Positions 35,541 through 48,425 of a stretch of 64,000 nucleotides of DNA are shown one piece after another. Below the pieces are notes generated by a model that had not been told where the DNA came from, searched no databases, and saw nothing but the letters and a program-made list of their open reading frames with translations. Numbering within the stretch: the first letter of the stretch is position 1; each line of letters opens with the position of its first letter. This DNA is from Thalassia testudinum (lineage: Eukaryota; Streptophyta; Magnoliopsida; Alismatales; Hydrocharitaceae). Both the position numbers and the translations under genes were made by a program. The stretch lies in NCBI GenBank assembly GCA_037157565.1, contig JAZHRO010000022.1, positions 9,424,001 to 9,488,000 on the forward strand, read 5' to 3'.

Positions 35541-38500
35541 ATGGGCCTGATACGGAGTCAGGAAGCGACGAGTCTTCTCTCACTAAATCAGAAGGTGATG
35601 GATCCTCCAAGAGATCCATCAAGAGAGGGGTTTGCTATGGCAACCCAAGATAATACACGGCAGAAGAACAGGGTCAGAGGGTGTTGGATTATAGATTCTG
35701 GCCCCTCTGTACACCTCACAGGAGATATGCGACGACTTGAAGATCCCAAGCCTCTGTCTGGAATTAAGGAGGTTAGGGTGGCTAATGGAAGCACGTCCCC
35801 TATTACAACAGTGGGGTAGGTACGTGCTTCTCAGAAGATGCCGATAGAGGAAGTTCATTGTGCATCAGAGTTCCCTATGAGCCTGCTGTCAGTCAGTCAT
35901 ATCTATAAACAGTTGAGATGTCACGTTATATTTGATGAAGGCTACTGCTATTTTCAGGACAAGTAGATAGGAGACATTGTTGGTGGGGGTATAGATCGTG
36001 ATGGACTCTATTATCTTGATACACCCACATTGTTTGCTGGAGCCGCATTTATAACTTTTGATCCATGGATGTGGCACAGGAGACCTGGGTATCCCTCGCC
36101 CAAGAAAATGCATACAGTGTGAGGATTGTTAGCTCGGGAAGCACCGTAGGAGTACTTACTCATGGAGGGATGCTGCGGTAAGTGCTACTCCCTTTGCTTT
36201 GGTATACTGTGATGTATGGGGACCATCCAGGGTTACTGTAGGAGGACATCGGTATTATGCAGTAATTGTAGATGACCATAGTCGGCTTACCTGGGTTTTC
36301 TTGATGAAGACTCGTGCAGAGATTCCACAGATTCTTCAGTAGTTTTTGGTTGAGGTTCAGTCTCAGTATGATGGTACTGTTAGAGTCTTTTGCAGCGATA
36401 ATGCCCTGGAGTTTGTGCAGCGAGAGGTGCAGGATCTCTTTTCTTCCCGAGGCATCATCCATCGGACATCTTGTGCTCACACATCTCAGCATAATGGTGT
36501 GGTTGAGCGCAAGTTTTGTCATCTTGTAGATATTGCTAGGACCCTAATGATTCACATGAAGGTTCTTAAACAATTATGGGGAGATGCAATTCTTATTGCG
36601 GCCTATTTGATAAATAGGGTGCCCTCATCAGTCCTTCATGGACAGATTCTTTATTAGGTGATTCATCCAGAGTGTGATAGGACCATTTTCTTTACCTCTC
36701 CGATTTTGATGCACCTGTTTTGTTCTAGCATATGGTAACCAGGACAAGTTCTCTCCAAGGGTGACTAAATGTGTCTTTCTTGGGTACTCCAGAACCCAAA
36801 AGGGATATTAGTGTTATGATCCTAGTTGCAGGAGATATGTTATTACCACAGATGTTACCTTCTTGGAAGTGATTCCCTATTTCTTAGAGGAGGGAACATC
36901 TATACAAGCTACTTTGTAGGAGATTCAGATGTATCACCGAAGACTATCCACTACTTTGATTGACAGGAGGACTGGTTCAGAGGCGACATATGAGGATAGT
37001 TCAGATACAAAGGGGCAAATATCCTTGAGGAGACCCAGTAGAGATGGTACTCTTCATCCCTTATCCCAATACACATGCATTGCTCATCTTGACGCGAGTG
37101 TCTGCCAGTTTGCTTTAGCCATCACTATTGTTGTCATTCCTAGAAATTTTATCCAGGCATCACATGATCTGAGATGGCTGGTAGCCATGGATGAGGAGAT
37201 GTAGGCTCTGTAGTCACGACAGACTTGGGAGTTAGTTCCATGTCCTGAGGGTGCTACCTTGGTTGACTGCAGGTGGGTCTATACTATCAAGTACAGACCC
37301 GATGGGATAGTAGATAGGTATAAAGCCAGGCTTGTTGCCAAAGGCTTCACACCGACATATGGAGTGGATTACTTTGAGACGTTTTCTCTTGTGGCACATA
37401 TTACCTCTGTCAGAATCATTCTATCTGTTGCAGGAACTAGGAAGTGGTCCCTGCATCATCTTGATATCAAAAAATGCCTTCTTATACGGTGACTTATTTG
37501 AGGAGGTATACATGTGTCAGCCACTAGGTTACAACATTCAGGGGAGCCTGTGTGTCGCCTGAGGAAGGCTATTTATGGACTGAAACAGAGTCCACGTGCT
37601 TGGTTCGAGAGGCTTTAGTACTGAGATTGGGAAGATTGGATTCTAGAAATCTGTGCTAGATCATTCAATCTTCATTAAGAAAACAATGCATGGAATGCAT
37701 ACATGTGTTGTTATTCTAGCCGTGTATATGGACGATATGATTCTTACAGGAGATGATGAGGATGGCATCATTCTGACCAAGTCCTTCCTGCAAGCCACAT
37801 TTGTCACCAAGGACTTGGGCGAATTGAGATACTTCTTGGGTATTGAGGCTGTATGGCAAGAGCCAGGCCTATCCCTGTCGCAAAGGCAGTATACGCTTTA
37901 AATTCTTCAGGATGCTAGATTGCTTGGGACTAAGCCCTTTGGTACACCCATCGAGTCACCTCCTACACGACATTCTGATGAGGAAGATCCTTTATATGAG
38001 GATGTCACCTAGTATCGCAGTATAGTGGGTTGTTTGCTCTACCTTACCATCACAAGGCCAGATATCAGTTTTGCAGTTGGCAGGACTAGTCAGCATATGT
38101 AGACTCCACGTTATAGCCACTAGCACGAGGTTTGTCTCATCCTAAGATACCTTAAAGGGACACTAGGTAGAGGGTTGTATTACAGAGATAATGGCAATCT
38201 TGACATATCTGTTTATTCTGATGCTGATTATGCTAGTTCTATAGAGGATCGTCAGTCTACCTCAGGTTTTGCAGTCTATATTGGGGGAAATCTTCTCTCC
38301 TGGAGGAGCAAGAAGCAAAGTGTCGTGGCCCGTTCGAGTGCAGAGTTAGAGTATAGAGCCATGACTTAGGGCCTCAGGCTGCTTGTGAGGTTTTGTGGAT
38401 TGTCTCCTTTCTACAGGATCTTGGTGTTCAGACTGCTCTACCTGTTCTTTTCTTCCGTGATAACAAGTCTGCCACCTATATTGCTTCAAATCCAGTCTTT

Positions 38501-38692
38501 CATGAAAGGACAAAGCACATCGACGTCGACTGCCATTTTGTCTATGATGTTGTCCTCAGTGGGAAGATTAGTACCTTATATGTTTCCTCCAAGCTTCAGT
38601 TGGGTGATATGTTTACCAAAGCCCTAGGAAAGAAGCGTTTGGACTTCTTATGTAGCAAGTTGGATCTTGTGGATATTTATGCCTCAAATTGA
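35541..38692 (+). pseudogene. Copia pol: protease, integrase, RT, RNase H, with many stops
   Basis: Protease active site in WIIDSGPSVHLTGD (about 35685). Integrase core with the three acidic positions visible: CDVWGPS (36210), FCSDNALEF and [33 protein letters not shown], and VYMDDMILTGDD with YMDD at 37725-37736. RNase H: YSDADYASSIEDRQSTSGF, then SSAELEYRAMT and DNKSATYIASNP. More than ten in-frame stops, mostly TAG at Gln/Trp codons, so not functional. Confidence 0.92.
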
Positions 38693-38699
38693 TGGGGAG

Positions 38700-38837
38700 T
38701 GTTGAGTGTATACATAGGGCCTTTTCTTTATTTCATTATCTTGTAGAGGATCATTGTAATTTTCCCAAAACCTCTCTCCTATAAAAAAGAGGCTATGGTT
38801 TCTTTTTTCTGAACAGGGACTTCATTTTTCCCTAACA
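38700..38837 (+). repeat. Right LTR of copia element
   Basis: 138 bp, tgttgagtg to ttccctaaca, followed by the gttgc duplication. Confidence 0.93.
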
Positions 38838-40591
38838 GTTGCATTAAAATGATAAATACATTTGAACAGATAGGTTTCCAACTCACATAAATACATGCCT
38901 AAGCTACCCACACAAACCAGAATGTCAATAAAACAAATGAGCAAACTAGTTTAGCTGTTTGCCCTCTTTTCTGGTTGTGGTGCGTTGAGACAGAACCTCC
39001 ATGTTTTCTAATTATTATAGACAATATTCATCCTATGGCATGTTTAATTTGTAGATCATTGGTCGTTTACAATATTTTTACAACAAACTTTACACATATT
39101 GCATTCTTGGAATGCTCATCTATTCTCAGGACATCAATGACAGTACCTGTATCTTATTGTCAAATAGGGGTTGCTCACTTCTCCACACATCAACGACAAG
39201 CAAAATCTATGTTTTCCTTGAAAAATCTTCGTCATCCCAAGCCCTCAATATTGATCACCAAGACTAATTGTTCCTATAACAACTACGACGGTGACGACAC
39301 CTTGGAACAAATGATTCTTGATGTATGGAAAAGAGTGATTTGCAATAAAAACATTTTGGGGAAAATTCTTATTCAGAAACAACATAAGGCACACAACTAT
39401 CATTAAAATCATTTCATCCAAAAGTGGTAATGGATGATAATTTACCCTTGAGAAATTCACATGCCCGAAGCTCCTCCTCCGGCCACCACAGCCAATCTCA
39501 AAATCGTGCAACCCAATAAGCCCATCTCCTCCCCTCACAAAATATTAAATTAACCATGCATGTTCTCTCTGACACTTCTCAAAAGCTATTATAATTTCAT
39601 ATAATTCGGAGTTTTGACATCTTAATCAAACCAGCACAAAATTTCAAGCAAGGGTGAAGGTGGTCAGGTAGTGGAGGTGGGGGACCAGAGTGGAAGGGGG
39701 AAGGGAAGGAGGTGGAGGAGGTTGCAGAGGGGCTGTGGAGTGTCTGATCGGTAGGGAATGCATAGAGGGGGGAGGACGATGGTAGGAGAACAGTGGGTTT
39801 CACTTGTCAGCGAGAGGAGGGGTGATTGGTGGTGAGAGGAAGTGAGACTGGTGGGGCTTCACTCGATGAGGTGTTCGATTGGAGCGTCAAGCGATTGGTG
39901 AGGCGAAGGAGTGTCGAGCATGGAGGTGAAGATCTCCCTTGACCCTCGCGAGCCCTTGAAGCGTCTACTCGAGGGGGTGTTCGCCGTGGGGGAGTCGTCG
40001 ATATGGATGATGGACTCGAGCATGGGGGAGGGGTGTGGTGGGCACGTGGGAGCTTGCGGGGATCACCCTATGAGGAGACCGAGAGGATCTCCCTCATCAG
40101 CTCCTTTATGGTTGATAGAAGTGGTGGTGGGCTGAGAGGAGACAATCGTGAGGAGTCAGGCGTGAGGCTCCAAAGTTGAGGGCGTGAGGGAATCGTGGGT
40201 GTTTAACACGGGTTTGCTAAATGCTGGTAACAATTGGTGTCAGACAAACTGGTGTTAAAACCTTAACCCGTGTTAAAGGAAAGGGGGCTAACCCCTCAAG
40301 TAAACTAAGCCTTAACTTTTGACAATTCTGTCAAGCAACACCACCACCACCTGGTTGGCCTGATCTCATTGCCTGATTGGAGCCTCATTGCCTGATAACT
40401 AGATTGGAAAGTTTTTAGGATGAAGTGATGTTGAACATTTGAACACAACCCCATTACCAGTGCTTTGACATTCTGGCTTTCAGCTTTCAGATATCTCACA
40501 TCATATCTTGGGCTGGGGATGAAATGAGTGCATTTCAGATTAATCATTTCCATGTTCATCATTGTTTTCTCAAAATATCAGATGTGAATAT

Positions 40592-41112
40592 TGTTGGAGT
40601 TGCAATGCATGTAGGAAGCGTAGAGGCTGATTGGAGTGGGAAAAATAGTCCAATGTGGGACTTCTTCCACGTTGAAATCAGGGAGAAAATTTCCTAATGT
40701 TGCTGCAGTAGGTTGGCATGGATTTTGAGGGAGAGAAGGCCACCACATGTGAGGAGAAAACTAGAGAGGAGAGGAGTCTTTGGAACTTGATACTTTTTTT
40801 AATGGACTCAAATTAGAATAGTTGGAAAGGTTCTCTATTTATAGAGAGAATATATCCCTAAAAATAGTAGCAAAAGATTTTATATCATTAGGAAAGATCT
40901 TACCTCCTAAAAAAAACAAATCACAAACATATTCCTAAACAAAACACTTTACTAAAAATAGGAAATGACCAAACTTGGTGCGCCAAAATTGGTCCAATTG
41001 GACCCTTTTGCCGCCGTCTTGCTGTGGGTTCAGATGCTGCCACGTGGCACATGCCACGTGGCCTGCTGGTTGCCATGTGGTAGTGCCATGTGGCTTACCC
41101 TAAATCCCAACA
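40592..41112 (-). repeat. LTR of gag-only element, G-box rich
   Basis: 521 bp. Four gcca(c/t)gtgg words crowd 41040-41095, two of them full gccacgtggc palindromes. The other LTR keeps one such word. Confidence 0.88.
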
Positions 41113-41167
41113 CTCTCCCTCAAGTCGAAGGCCACGAGGTCGACAACTTGGTCTTCAACTTGTGAGG

Positions 41168-42190
41168 CTAGACGCCCCACCATTCATCTTCTTCGAGGAC
41201 AAAGGTCTCGGTTTTCTCTTTGGACAAGTCGATGGTGAACCCTTCTGTGACCTCTAGAGTCATTGCTTCTATGGCAACCTGAGTACTTGTTGCAACGGCT
41301 GCTGTGGACTTGTCTTTTTTGAGAAGAGCACACAGCTTCTCAAGATCTTCTTGAGTCAGGGAGTCCACATATGATGTGCTAGTAGCCTCACGTGGTGGTT
41401 TCCTGAACTTCTCCTAGCACTTGTCTTGCGGATGGTTGTTGCGTCCTCTGTATTGGCACTTCGGATAGACGCAGAATGACCCACGTCCTCTTCCTCGTCC
41501 ATGCCTCGCACTTGCTTTTGGAATAGCAAGTGCAGAGCTCTCGCCTTTTGGCATGTCTTCCCCCTCAGGAATCTCTATCTTGAGGAGACAACAGAAGATG
41601 GTTTCCGGATCCATCTTCCCTTCTAAAACAAGAATCTGATCATGTGCGGCTCAATAATAGGAATTCAACCCTGACAAAAACTTGGTAGATTGCCATACTG
41701 CACGTGTTCCCCCCTGTTTGTTGCAATAGAGAGGCTCGTAGATCTCAACTCCTTGAACAACGCCTCCTTCTCGTAGTATTTTGTCAATGAGAGATCTCCT
41801 TGACTGGCTGTCTAGATACGGGTGTAGAGTTTGGTGATGCGGGCGTTATTCGAGGTTCGGGCATATCTCTTCTTGAGGGCTGTCCAAATCTTGAATGCGC
41901 CCTTTTTGTAGAGCATATTCAAGGCTATGGACTGTTTCATCGAGTTCATGAGCCAGTTTATGATGACGTAGTTCTCCTTCTCGTACTTCTTTTTGCCATC
42001 TTTGATGTCTGACACCCCCTCAAGGAGAATACTTAGTTTCTCCTGGCCTCCAACGAAAATCTTGAAGGCGTGTGCCCACAAGATGTAGTTGGAATCCCCA
42101 CTGAGCTTGATAGTTGTCTTGGAGACAACCACCTTGCTTTCTCCGGGCCGAGCGTGGCATCTCCGACTGTCGTGGTTGATTCCGCCATCT
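41168..42190 (-). pseudogene. Copia gag protein, frameshifted
   Basis: Gag forms the particle shell. The minus strand reads TTIKLSGDSNYILWAHAFKI, then ALNMLYKKGAFKIWTALKKR and a coiled segment with IPEGEDMPKGES. The knuckle CQYRGRNNHPQDKC has Arg in place of the second Cys. One TAG follows, then SLTQEDLEKLCALLKK and a stop after EEDEWWGV. The first part is in a different frame from the rest (break between 41812 and 41614). Confidence 0.82.
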
Positions 42191-42391
42191 TCTTCTAGTC
42201 TCCTTTGCGTAAGGCGTTGGATTTGTCGAGGAGGACTTCTTGGATGCAAGAACCACCAACTTGTGGTTTGGATGAAGCCTTTGCATGGCCAAGAGGGTGC
42301 ACGCACAAGAAAAATTTTTTTTCTATGTTTTGTGCGTGTATTCTCCTTCAATCCACATCCAATCATGCCTAGAACACCCGCTCTAATATCA

Positions 42392-42886
42392 TGTTGGAGT
42401 TGGTGCGCATGTAGGAAGCGTAGAGCCTAATTGGCGTGGGAAAAATAGTCCAATGTGGGACTGGTTCTGCATTGAAATCAGGGAGAAAATTCCCTGTTGC
42501 TGCTGCTGCAGGTTGGCATAGATTTTAAGGGAGAGAGGGCCACCACACGTGAGAAGAGAGAAGCGGAGAGGAGAGGAGTCTTTGGAACTTGATACTTTTA
42601 TTAATGGACTCAAATTAGAATAGTCAGAAAGGCTCTCTATGTATAGAGAGAATATATCCCTAAAAATAGTAACAAAAGATTTTATCCTATTGGGAAAGAT
42701 CTTATCTTATTAGGAAAGATGCTATCTCCTAAAAAAACAAACTCAAAACATATTCCTAAACAAAACACTTTACTAAAGATAGGAAACGAACAAACTTGGT
42801 GCACCAAAATTGATCCAACTGGACCCTTTGCTGCCGTCCAGCTGTGGGTTTAGATGCTGCCACGTGGCCTGCTCTAAATCCCAACA
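42392..42886 (-). repeat. Second LTR of gag-only element
   Basis: 495 bp, clearly the pair of 40592-41112 but with indels, including loss of the G-box cluster and a 22-bp local duplication around 42690-42722. Confidence 0.88.
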
Positions 42887-42891
42887 AATAT

Positions 42892-45800
42892 GAATGTGAA
42901 TTTGGACACCAATTGCATGGGTGTTATGGCCATATACGAGGAAAATCAGATTTGGAATTGGTTGGATTAAGGTTGAATTTGGATATGAATTAGATGGATC
43001 AAACATGGAAACAATTTGGAAGAAGACCTGAATCGATGCGAATTCCAATCCACTATGTATTTGCACAAATGTGACAGAAAATCATACTTAGAAGTAAATC
43101 TGATATGCTTGCACATATCAAGCAGAAGTATAAGCTTTTCTTATCAGAAAGAATGAAATGAAGACTTCAGATGTGTGGCAGTTATTCACAATGATTGATT
43201 AGTTGAAAGAGAACTCATTACTTGCTTATCCTTCTGATAATGTGAAGCTGAGGTTCCTGATTGCAGTCAACCCAGGACAGTTCATAGCCTTTCCTGCACT
43301 TTTACTTCAAAATTTGTAACTTTACATTAAACTGGACAAAAATCTTAGCAACGATATGGACTATCCTTATTGCATTTGCTTCTCTCTAGTTTTTTTGTTG
43401 GCTGCCATGCATACTGTGTTGATTTGTAAGGTTTGAGCTCACAGAACTACTGCAGCTTCTTAACAGCACTCACTTTTTTGCCCAAAACTCATTCCATGTG
43501 ATTTGCTCAATCAGCACCCACTACCAGTTCCTCGCGTGATTTCCAGTATGTCTTTGACCCAGTCATGTAGCTGGTATGGACCACAAGCACATCCTTGTTG
43601 TGATGTTAACTTGTGAGTACACATCCAACAACATGAAACACTGAAAAGGTAGAAACTTACAGGTGCTGGACCATTTCCAAATTAGCAATATGAATCCAAC
43701 CATCCAATCTATTTAGCATCACTAATCCTCCCACATCCGTCCCCAAATGCTCCTCACAGGTATTCAAACTAATTTTTTGTTTCCGACATGCCTTTCCTCA
43801 GAAGTTCCTCTAGTACCAAAAATTGATACATGTGTCATCCACAAATTCCAAAGCAAGCATATTTATCACTACCAACATCACAAGATGAGAATCAATGCAA
43901 CCAAATCAAGAAACATCTCACATACTCTATTACCTACAGAATCTAAAGATCATTAGAGCACCTCATCAGCACATCACACACGCCGCATGACTACAGCACA
44001 CAACAATAATCGAGCTTTGTCCTGCAAATGACCATAGATCAATATCTCACATGCAAAGCATTGCAAACAGCTCGAACATCTGATATTGCTGATAACATTT
44101 AGTCTTACCTCCTTACAAATAAACAAAAAGTTAGGCCTACCTTTGTTTCTCTCTGAAAGTTTTATGCTGCTTAAGAGGATTGTGAGATCTTATTTTGGAC
44201 TGATTAATTCCTCTTATGTACATACATACATGCATTCATATATACATACTATTTACATTTAGTCAAACATATGGATCCAAAGCCAGCCTTTATCCCGAAA
44301 ACAGATTCATATCTGCATTTGAATATTTTTGAGAACTACCATATTTGCATCAAGATGTAAATAATATCCAGATATGGGAGTCCATATCAACTCTTTTGTG
44401 GATGCATTTACCAGACATTTGGATCAAATTCCCATCCACTTTTATCCCTGCCTGTTAGCCATTGCTTGATCAGGGAGACCTCTTCATTGTCTGCAACCGT
44501 CACTTGGCTAAGGGGCCTACATCACCACACTTACTATCTTCTGACCTCACCCTGGTAGTGTGTGACTTTTGCATCACATATAAGGGCCAATTGTGCATGA
44601 GAGTTGCATTTGGAGAGAATGATTCATAATTCATTATTAATGTGATTTGAGCTAAGGTTGGTTCTCCTCTTTATTTTGCATTGTGATGCATGAATAGAGA
44701 GTTCCTAGTCTGCTCCTTGGTGTGCCCGCCTCTTTGCCACTATGACTACATTTACTTGTTATCCGGTGTGTTCATTCTGTTTCTGCCTTTCATGTGTTCT
44801 GGTCCATCTGTTGGTTGTGTGGAAGGTTCTACCGAGCCAAAGGCTCCTATTTTGGCTTCTGTACTATTGTTGTGATTTAAGGCACCTTGATTAAGCTCTC
44901 TGGTGACGTTAACTGCTACTGCGGTCTCATTCTTTTGGTATATTTGTGCTGGGCAAAAGAAGCTATATACCATCTCTGCAGCAAAGCATGATGAGAAGGA
45001 TCCAATTTCCAACTAATGGGAATGGGATAACTTTCGTGGTGAAATAGTTTCATAACAGCACTGAGCTGAAGATTTTTGCAAACTTGCTGTAAAAATTGCA
45101 TAGGAAATGGGGGATACCTTGGCCAAAAAGTACTCATAGATGTCTAGTAATGCAGCACTTGGCTATCTTTGCTGTCTTATTTGGAACACTTTTCATGTGA
45201 TTTATCTTTGGCAGATTACTATACCTGTCTAGAGTCCTATATGGGAACCCGCATTGCTGCAATATCTTTGTATCAATTTATTGGTAGTCTGAATGTGATT
45301 TTCGTGCGGCAAGGAACCAAATTGTTGAGTGATACCATGCCTGATATGGAGGTGATTTTTCAGCCATCTGCAGAGAGTTTAGTTTCAGTATGATGCTATT
45401 GATAGTATGGCAATCAGCGAGTGACATAAAAAGAATAGCATGCATCTTTCTTCTGGGAGTCACCGGTGTGGGGTGGTTGCTGTGGCCATGGTTACAACAG
45501 AGAATGTGGTGGTGGTGACTATTCTTGATGCATCCATTGCAAGCATGCCAATTTCCTGTCTAAAAGAGTGTTGGAATAAGTTTGGAAAACCAGCCACATG
45601 GATGCATGCCAATTATAGTACACATCTTCCTCTGAGCTCATAGAGGATTCTAGCACCACCACTACTATTCTTCCAGGTTTTACTTAGGAGCTTGCAAAGT
45701 TTGCAGCTCTAAAGCTTTGGCCTACCAATCTTGACTCTGCCTTTTGCTACTGCTTCTTTTGCTGAAAGTACCACTGCACACACTTGGTTCCAAATTCTAC

Positions 45801-47159
45801 CAGCACATGGATTGTTTGTTCTTTCTTACCTGGTCTTGGAGTCACCACTATCCTTCCTATGACTATGTACTGTAGTAACAAAGCTACAACCCATGTAGCC
45901 TCCATTTCTTGATTTGGATTAGAGGACCACTCACATAGAAATTCTGTAACTTGTGGCAATTTTGTCAAGTGCAGAAGTTTTGTATCCTGTTTTATTTTAG
46001 AATTTTTTAAGAATAGGAGATTTTTTTCCTTTTTTTCATGTATCTCCCTACTATAAACGGGGGATCATTTAATGATATAGGCATTAAGTTGCAGAAAAAA
46101 AAATCGCATTGAGTTACTTGTGAACACTTTTCCCCCACCCAACCTCTTCTTTCTCTGCAGACCCTCCCACTGCCACTCCACTGCTGATACCACCACCCAG
46201 AGCTGTCCTTCATGCTGCCTGCCCGCATCTTTGCCCACCCTTTGCCCCTTCTTTATGTTGCCTCCATGCCCCAATTCCATCTCTAGCACCACGCCACCAC
46301 CTGGTCCTCACCAACATTCACTTACTCTTCCTAACGTGCTCCCTAGCAGCATCCCTCTCTGCCAATGGTTCTACACCCTACCTCACTCCTATGCCATTGA
46401 GAAAACAAATCGAACTCCTGGGAAGATATCGAATTTGGATACAAAATCTACAGCAGCACCCCACCCCAGCCACACACACACACACAAACCAAAACAAAAA
46501 AAAAGTTCAAGCCATATTTTACCACATTCAACCCTCAAATCCAACTGCACGTGAAGAGCTGTTTTTTTTATTTGTTTATCACCATCACCCGGCAATTTGA
46601 AACCATTAACTCTGGGATTACATTCAACCTATTTATGGTCATAATTGTGCAAATAAAAATAAATGTTCTCAAGTATCAAGGCTGCCAACATCAAACCACC
46701 ATGCCCGAACCTATACCAATGGATAACCCTGAAAATAGTCCTACAAAACTTGCTGCACATGACCCAACTGTTAAAGGGCATCTAAAGCAATAAGAAATTA
46801 TGGATGCAAGTGGACACCCTTGGCTAAACCCTTGCCTTAGCTGCACCTAGCCTCCAGTGAGGTTACCATTTATGAGTACCAAAAAGGATGTGGCTGTGAT
46901 ACACACCTCTATCCATTGGATTAAGTGTTCAAAAATTTCTTCCCAACCAATGAAGCCCACAGTAGCTCCAATTGACTAAGTCAAGCTTTTGCAAAGTCAA
47001 CATTTCAAAAAAAATGCCAGCAGAAATCCCCATCCATTGCCAAGCAGAAATCACCTCCAAGGCTGAAAAAAGCAATTTGTGAGATATCTAACTTGTATAA
47101 AAACCTTTCAAAAAAAAAGTCTACTACATATAAAAAACAGTTTGAATTGGATGAATTAG
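42892..47159. other. Helicase intron, no gene recognised
   Basis: Part of the 19.6-kb intron. Open frames are short and without recognisable domains. One weak micro-insertion candidate at 47104. Confidence 0.4.
47104..47128 (+). repeat. Possible micro-insertion CCTTTCA(n)
   Basis: CCTTTCAAAAAAAAA followed by gtctactaca between two tataaaaa copies (47096-47103, 47129-47136). The flank is low complexity, so this is weak. Confidence 0.35.
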
Positions 47160-48425
47160 GGAGTCAAGCACCAACTGCAACTTGTTAGCCGGCACCTTGG
47201 TCACTATCAAGTAGATGGTATTGGAGAGGGCAATGGGGTGTAAGTCATCAGCTGTCTTTAGTACCGCATCCCCTCTTCAGTGGAAGAAATATCAAAATCT
47301 ATTCAGCCTATCAAAATTACAATTGCCAGTCATAAACTCCCTGACCACTGCTAAGGTATCCTTACTACATTCCCAGAAAATTTATAGAAGAAACTTGGTA
47401 AACCATCAGGATCTAGTGAACTCTATGCATTTAATTTACCAGTGGACGTCTTCACCTCATCCTCCATGACCTCTGCAACCAGCTCATTCTGCTATGTCAC
47501 TAATATCCTTGGAAGGTTTTGCCCCCTCCATTGAGGACTAAAAACTCCACAACTTGTTGCCTTCCCTTAACCTCCTCATTCCCCACAACTAGCTTATCAA
47601 TATGATTTTTCCTTCTCATCCCACTTGCACAAGTGTGGAAGAACCATGTATTGGCTTCTCCTTCAATCAAACCTGCTTTGAGTGTTGTTTCCTTCCATCT
47701 CCACTTTTCAGTCTTATTTTTCGGCAACTTTTGGTGCTTGATTCTCATCTGCATTTCATCTGCTTGCAAGCTGCATGAATCATATAGTTCTGTCCATGGT
47801 CGAGATAGTCGTAAATGCTTGCATCCTCCTTCTGGTCTCCCTTTTTTCAGCTGCCTTTTGTACCTTAGATGATCACACAGGGTACACAACTTTCTCGCAA
47901 AAGTTAGTGCTGTCAAATTTGGAGATAGGACTCTCCTTTACTGCTCCACCAAAAGATCCTTGAAGCCCTCTTCATGTATTGGTAATTTTTCAAATTGAGG
48001 ATCTCCACAATTCAAGTCATCACGTGATCGCCATCATAAAGGTGTGTGGTCTAAAAACAGTCTATGCATTGGAACCTCGTAGCAGAGAGGAAAAAGCTCC
48101 GTGTACTTGGCAGAAGCAAGCAACTTGTTTATGCCCAGGTAGGCATCTCCTGATGCCAAACACCTCCATGTGAATCCACCATAAGCTCCAACTCTATTAG
48201 CAAATCCTTGAACACCTTAACTGCTCTCTCCAGTAGTTCTATCACCTAGCCTACCATTTGCATCTAATGTGGCATTAAAATCCCTATGTATCACTCAAGG
48301 CACAACTGGGAAAGAGGAGTGAACTTGCCTTGGCCTTTCCCACAACTTCCCTTTATTGGTATCTCCTTCAGGTCCATAAACTGAAGAGAACAAAATTGAG
48401 CTTGTTAGCATAGTGATATCTATGG
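47160..48425 (-). mobile_element. Old LINE fragment, endonuclease to RT
   Basis: The minus strand reads FSSVYGPEGDTNKGKLWERP (48400), RDFNATLDANGRLGD (48290; GDFN decayed to RDFN), then at 47720-47570 EGEANTWFFHTCASGMRRKN and HIDKLVVGNEE, and near 47400 RT-side text. Same order as the other LINEs but very diverged. Confidence 0.75.

Larger units (their letters stand above)
34777..38837 (+). mobile_element. Ty1/copia retrotransposon, pol only, decayed
   Basis: LTRs 34777-34910 and 38700-38837, TG...CA ends, 5-bp target duplication gttgc (34772-34776, 38838-38842). Primer site tggtatcagagtagc at 34911 (tRNA-iMet type) and purine tract tgatggggag before the right LTR. Length 4.06 kb is short for copia. 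No gag domain or CCHC knuckle lies between the primer site and the protease; a GC-rich block with a roughly 115-bp duplication occupies that place. Confidence 0.93.
34241..40311. mobile_element. PIF/Harbinger-like DNA transposon with nested copia
   Basis: Left end gggctagtttacttgagggg and right end (reverse) ggcttagtttacttgagggg are imperfect inverted repeats. Both are followed outward by TTA (34238-34240, 40312-40314), the PIF target site. Without the nested copia the element is about 2 kb. Four gtttacttg words within the first 160 bp look like subterminal transposase-binding repeats. No DDE transposase frame was found, so it is non-autonomous. The part at 39600-40200 is GC-rich and may be captured DNA. 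Confidence 0.75.
40592..42886 (-). mobile_element. Gag-only copia element (TR-GAG-like)
   Basis: LTRs 40592-41112 and 42392-42886 with TGTTGG...CCAACA ends and a perfect 5-bp duplication aatat (40587-40591, 42887-42891). Left of the right LTR is ctctaatatcat, the reverse of an atgatattagag primer site. Right of the left LTR is ctctccctc, the reverse of the purine tract. The 1.28-kb interior carries a gag frame only; protease, integrase and RT are missing. Gag-only LTR elements are known as TR-GAG. It would need pol from another element. Confidence 0.9.

Noticed and set aside
39245..39538. 97-codon minus-strand frame inside the PIF-like element as a transposase exon
   Set aside because: No DDE or Myb-type motif visible, so I could not support a transposase call.
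45169..45393. 74-codon plus-strand frame as a small gene
   Set aside because: No recognisable domain, no context and no second exon; expected by chance in this AT-rich intron.
46980..47020. CATTTCAAAAAAAA as another micro-insertion
   Set aside because: No convincing direct repeat on the two sides.
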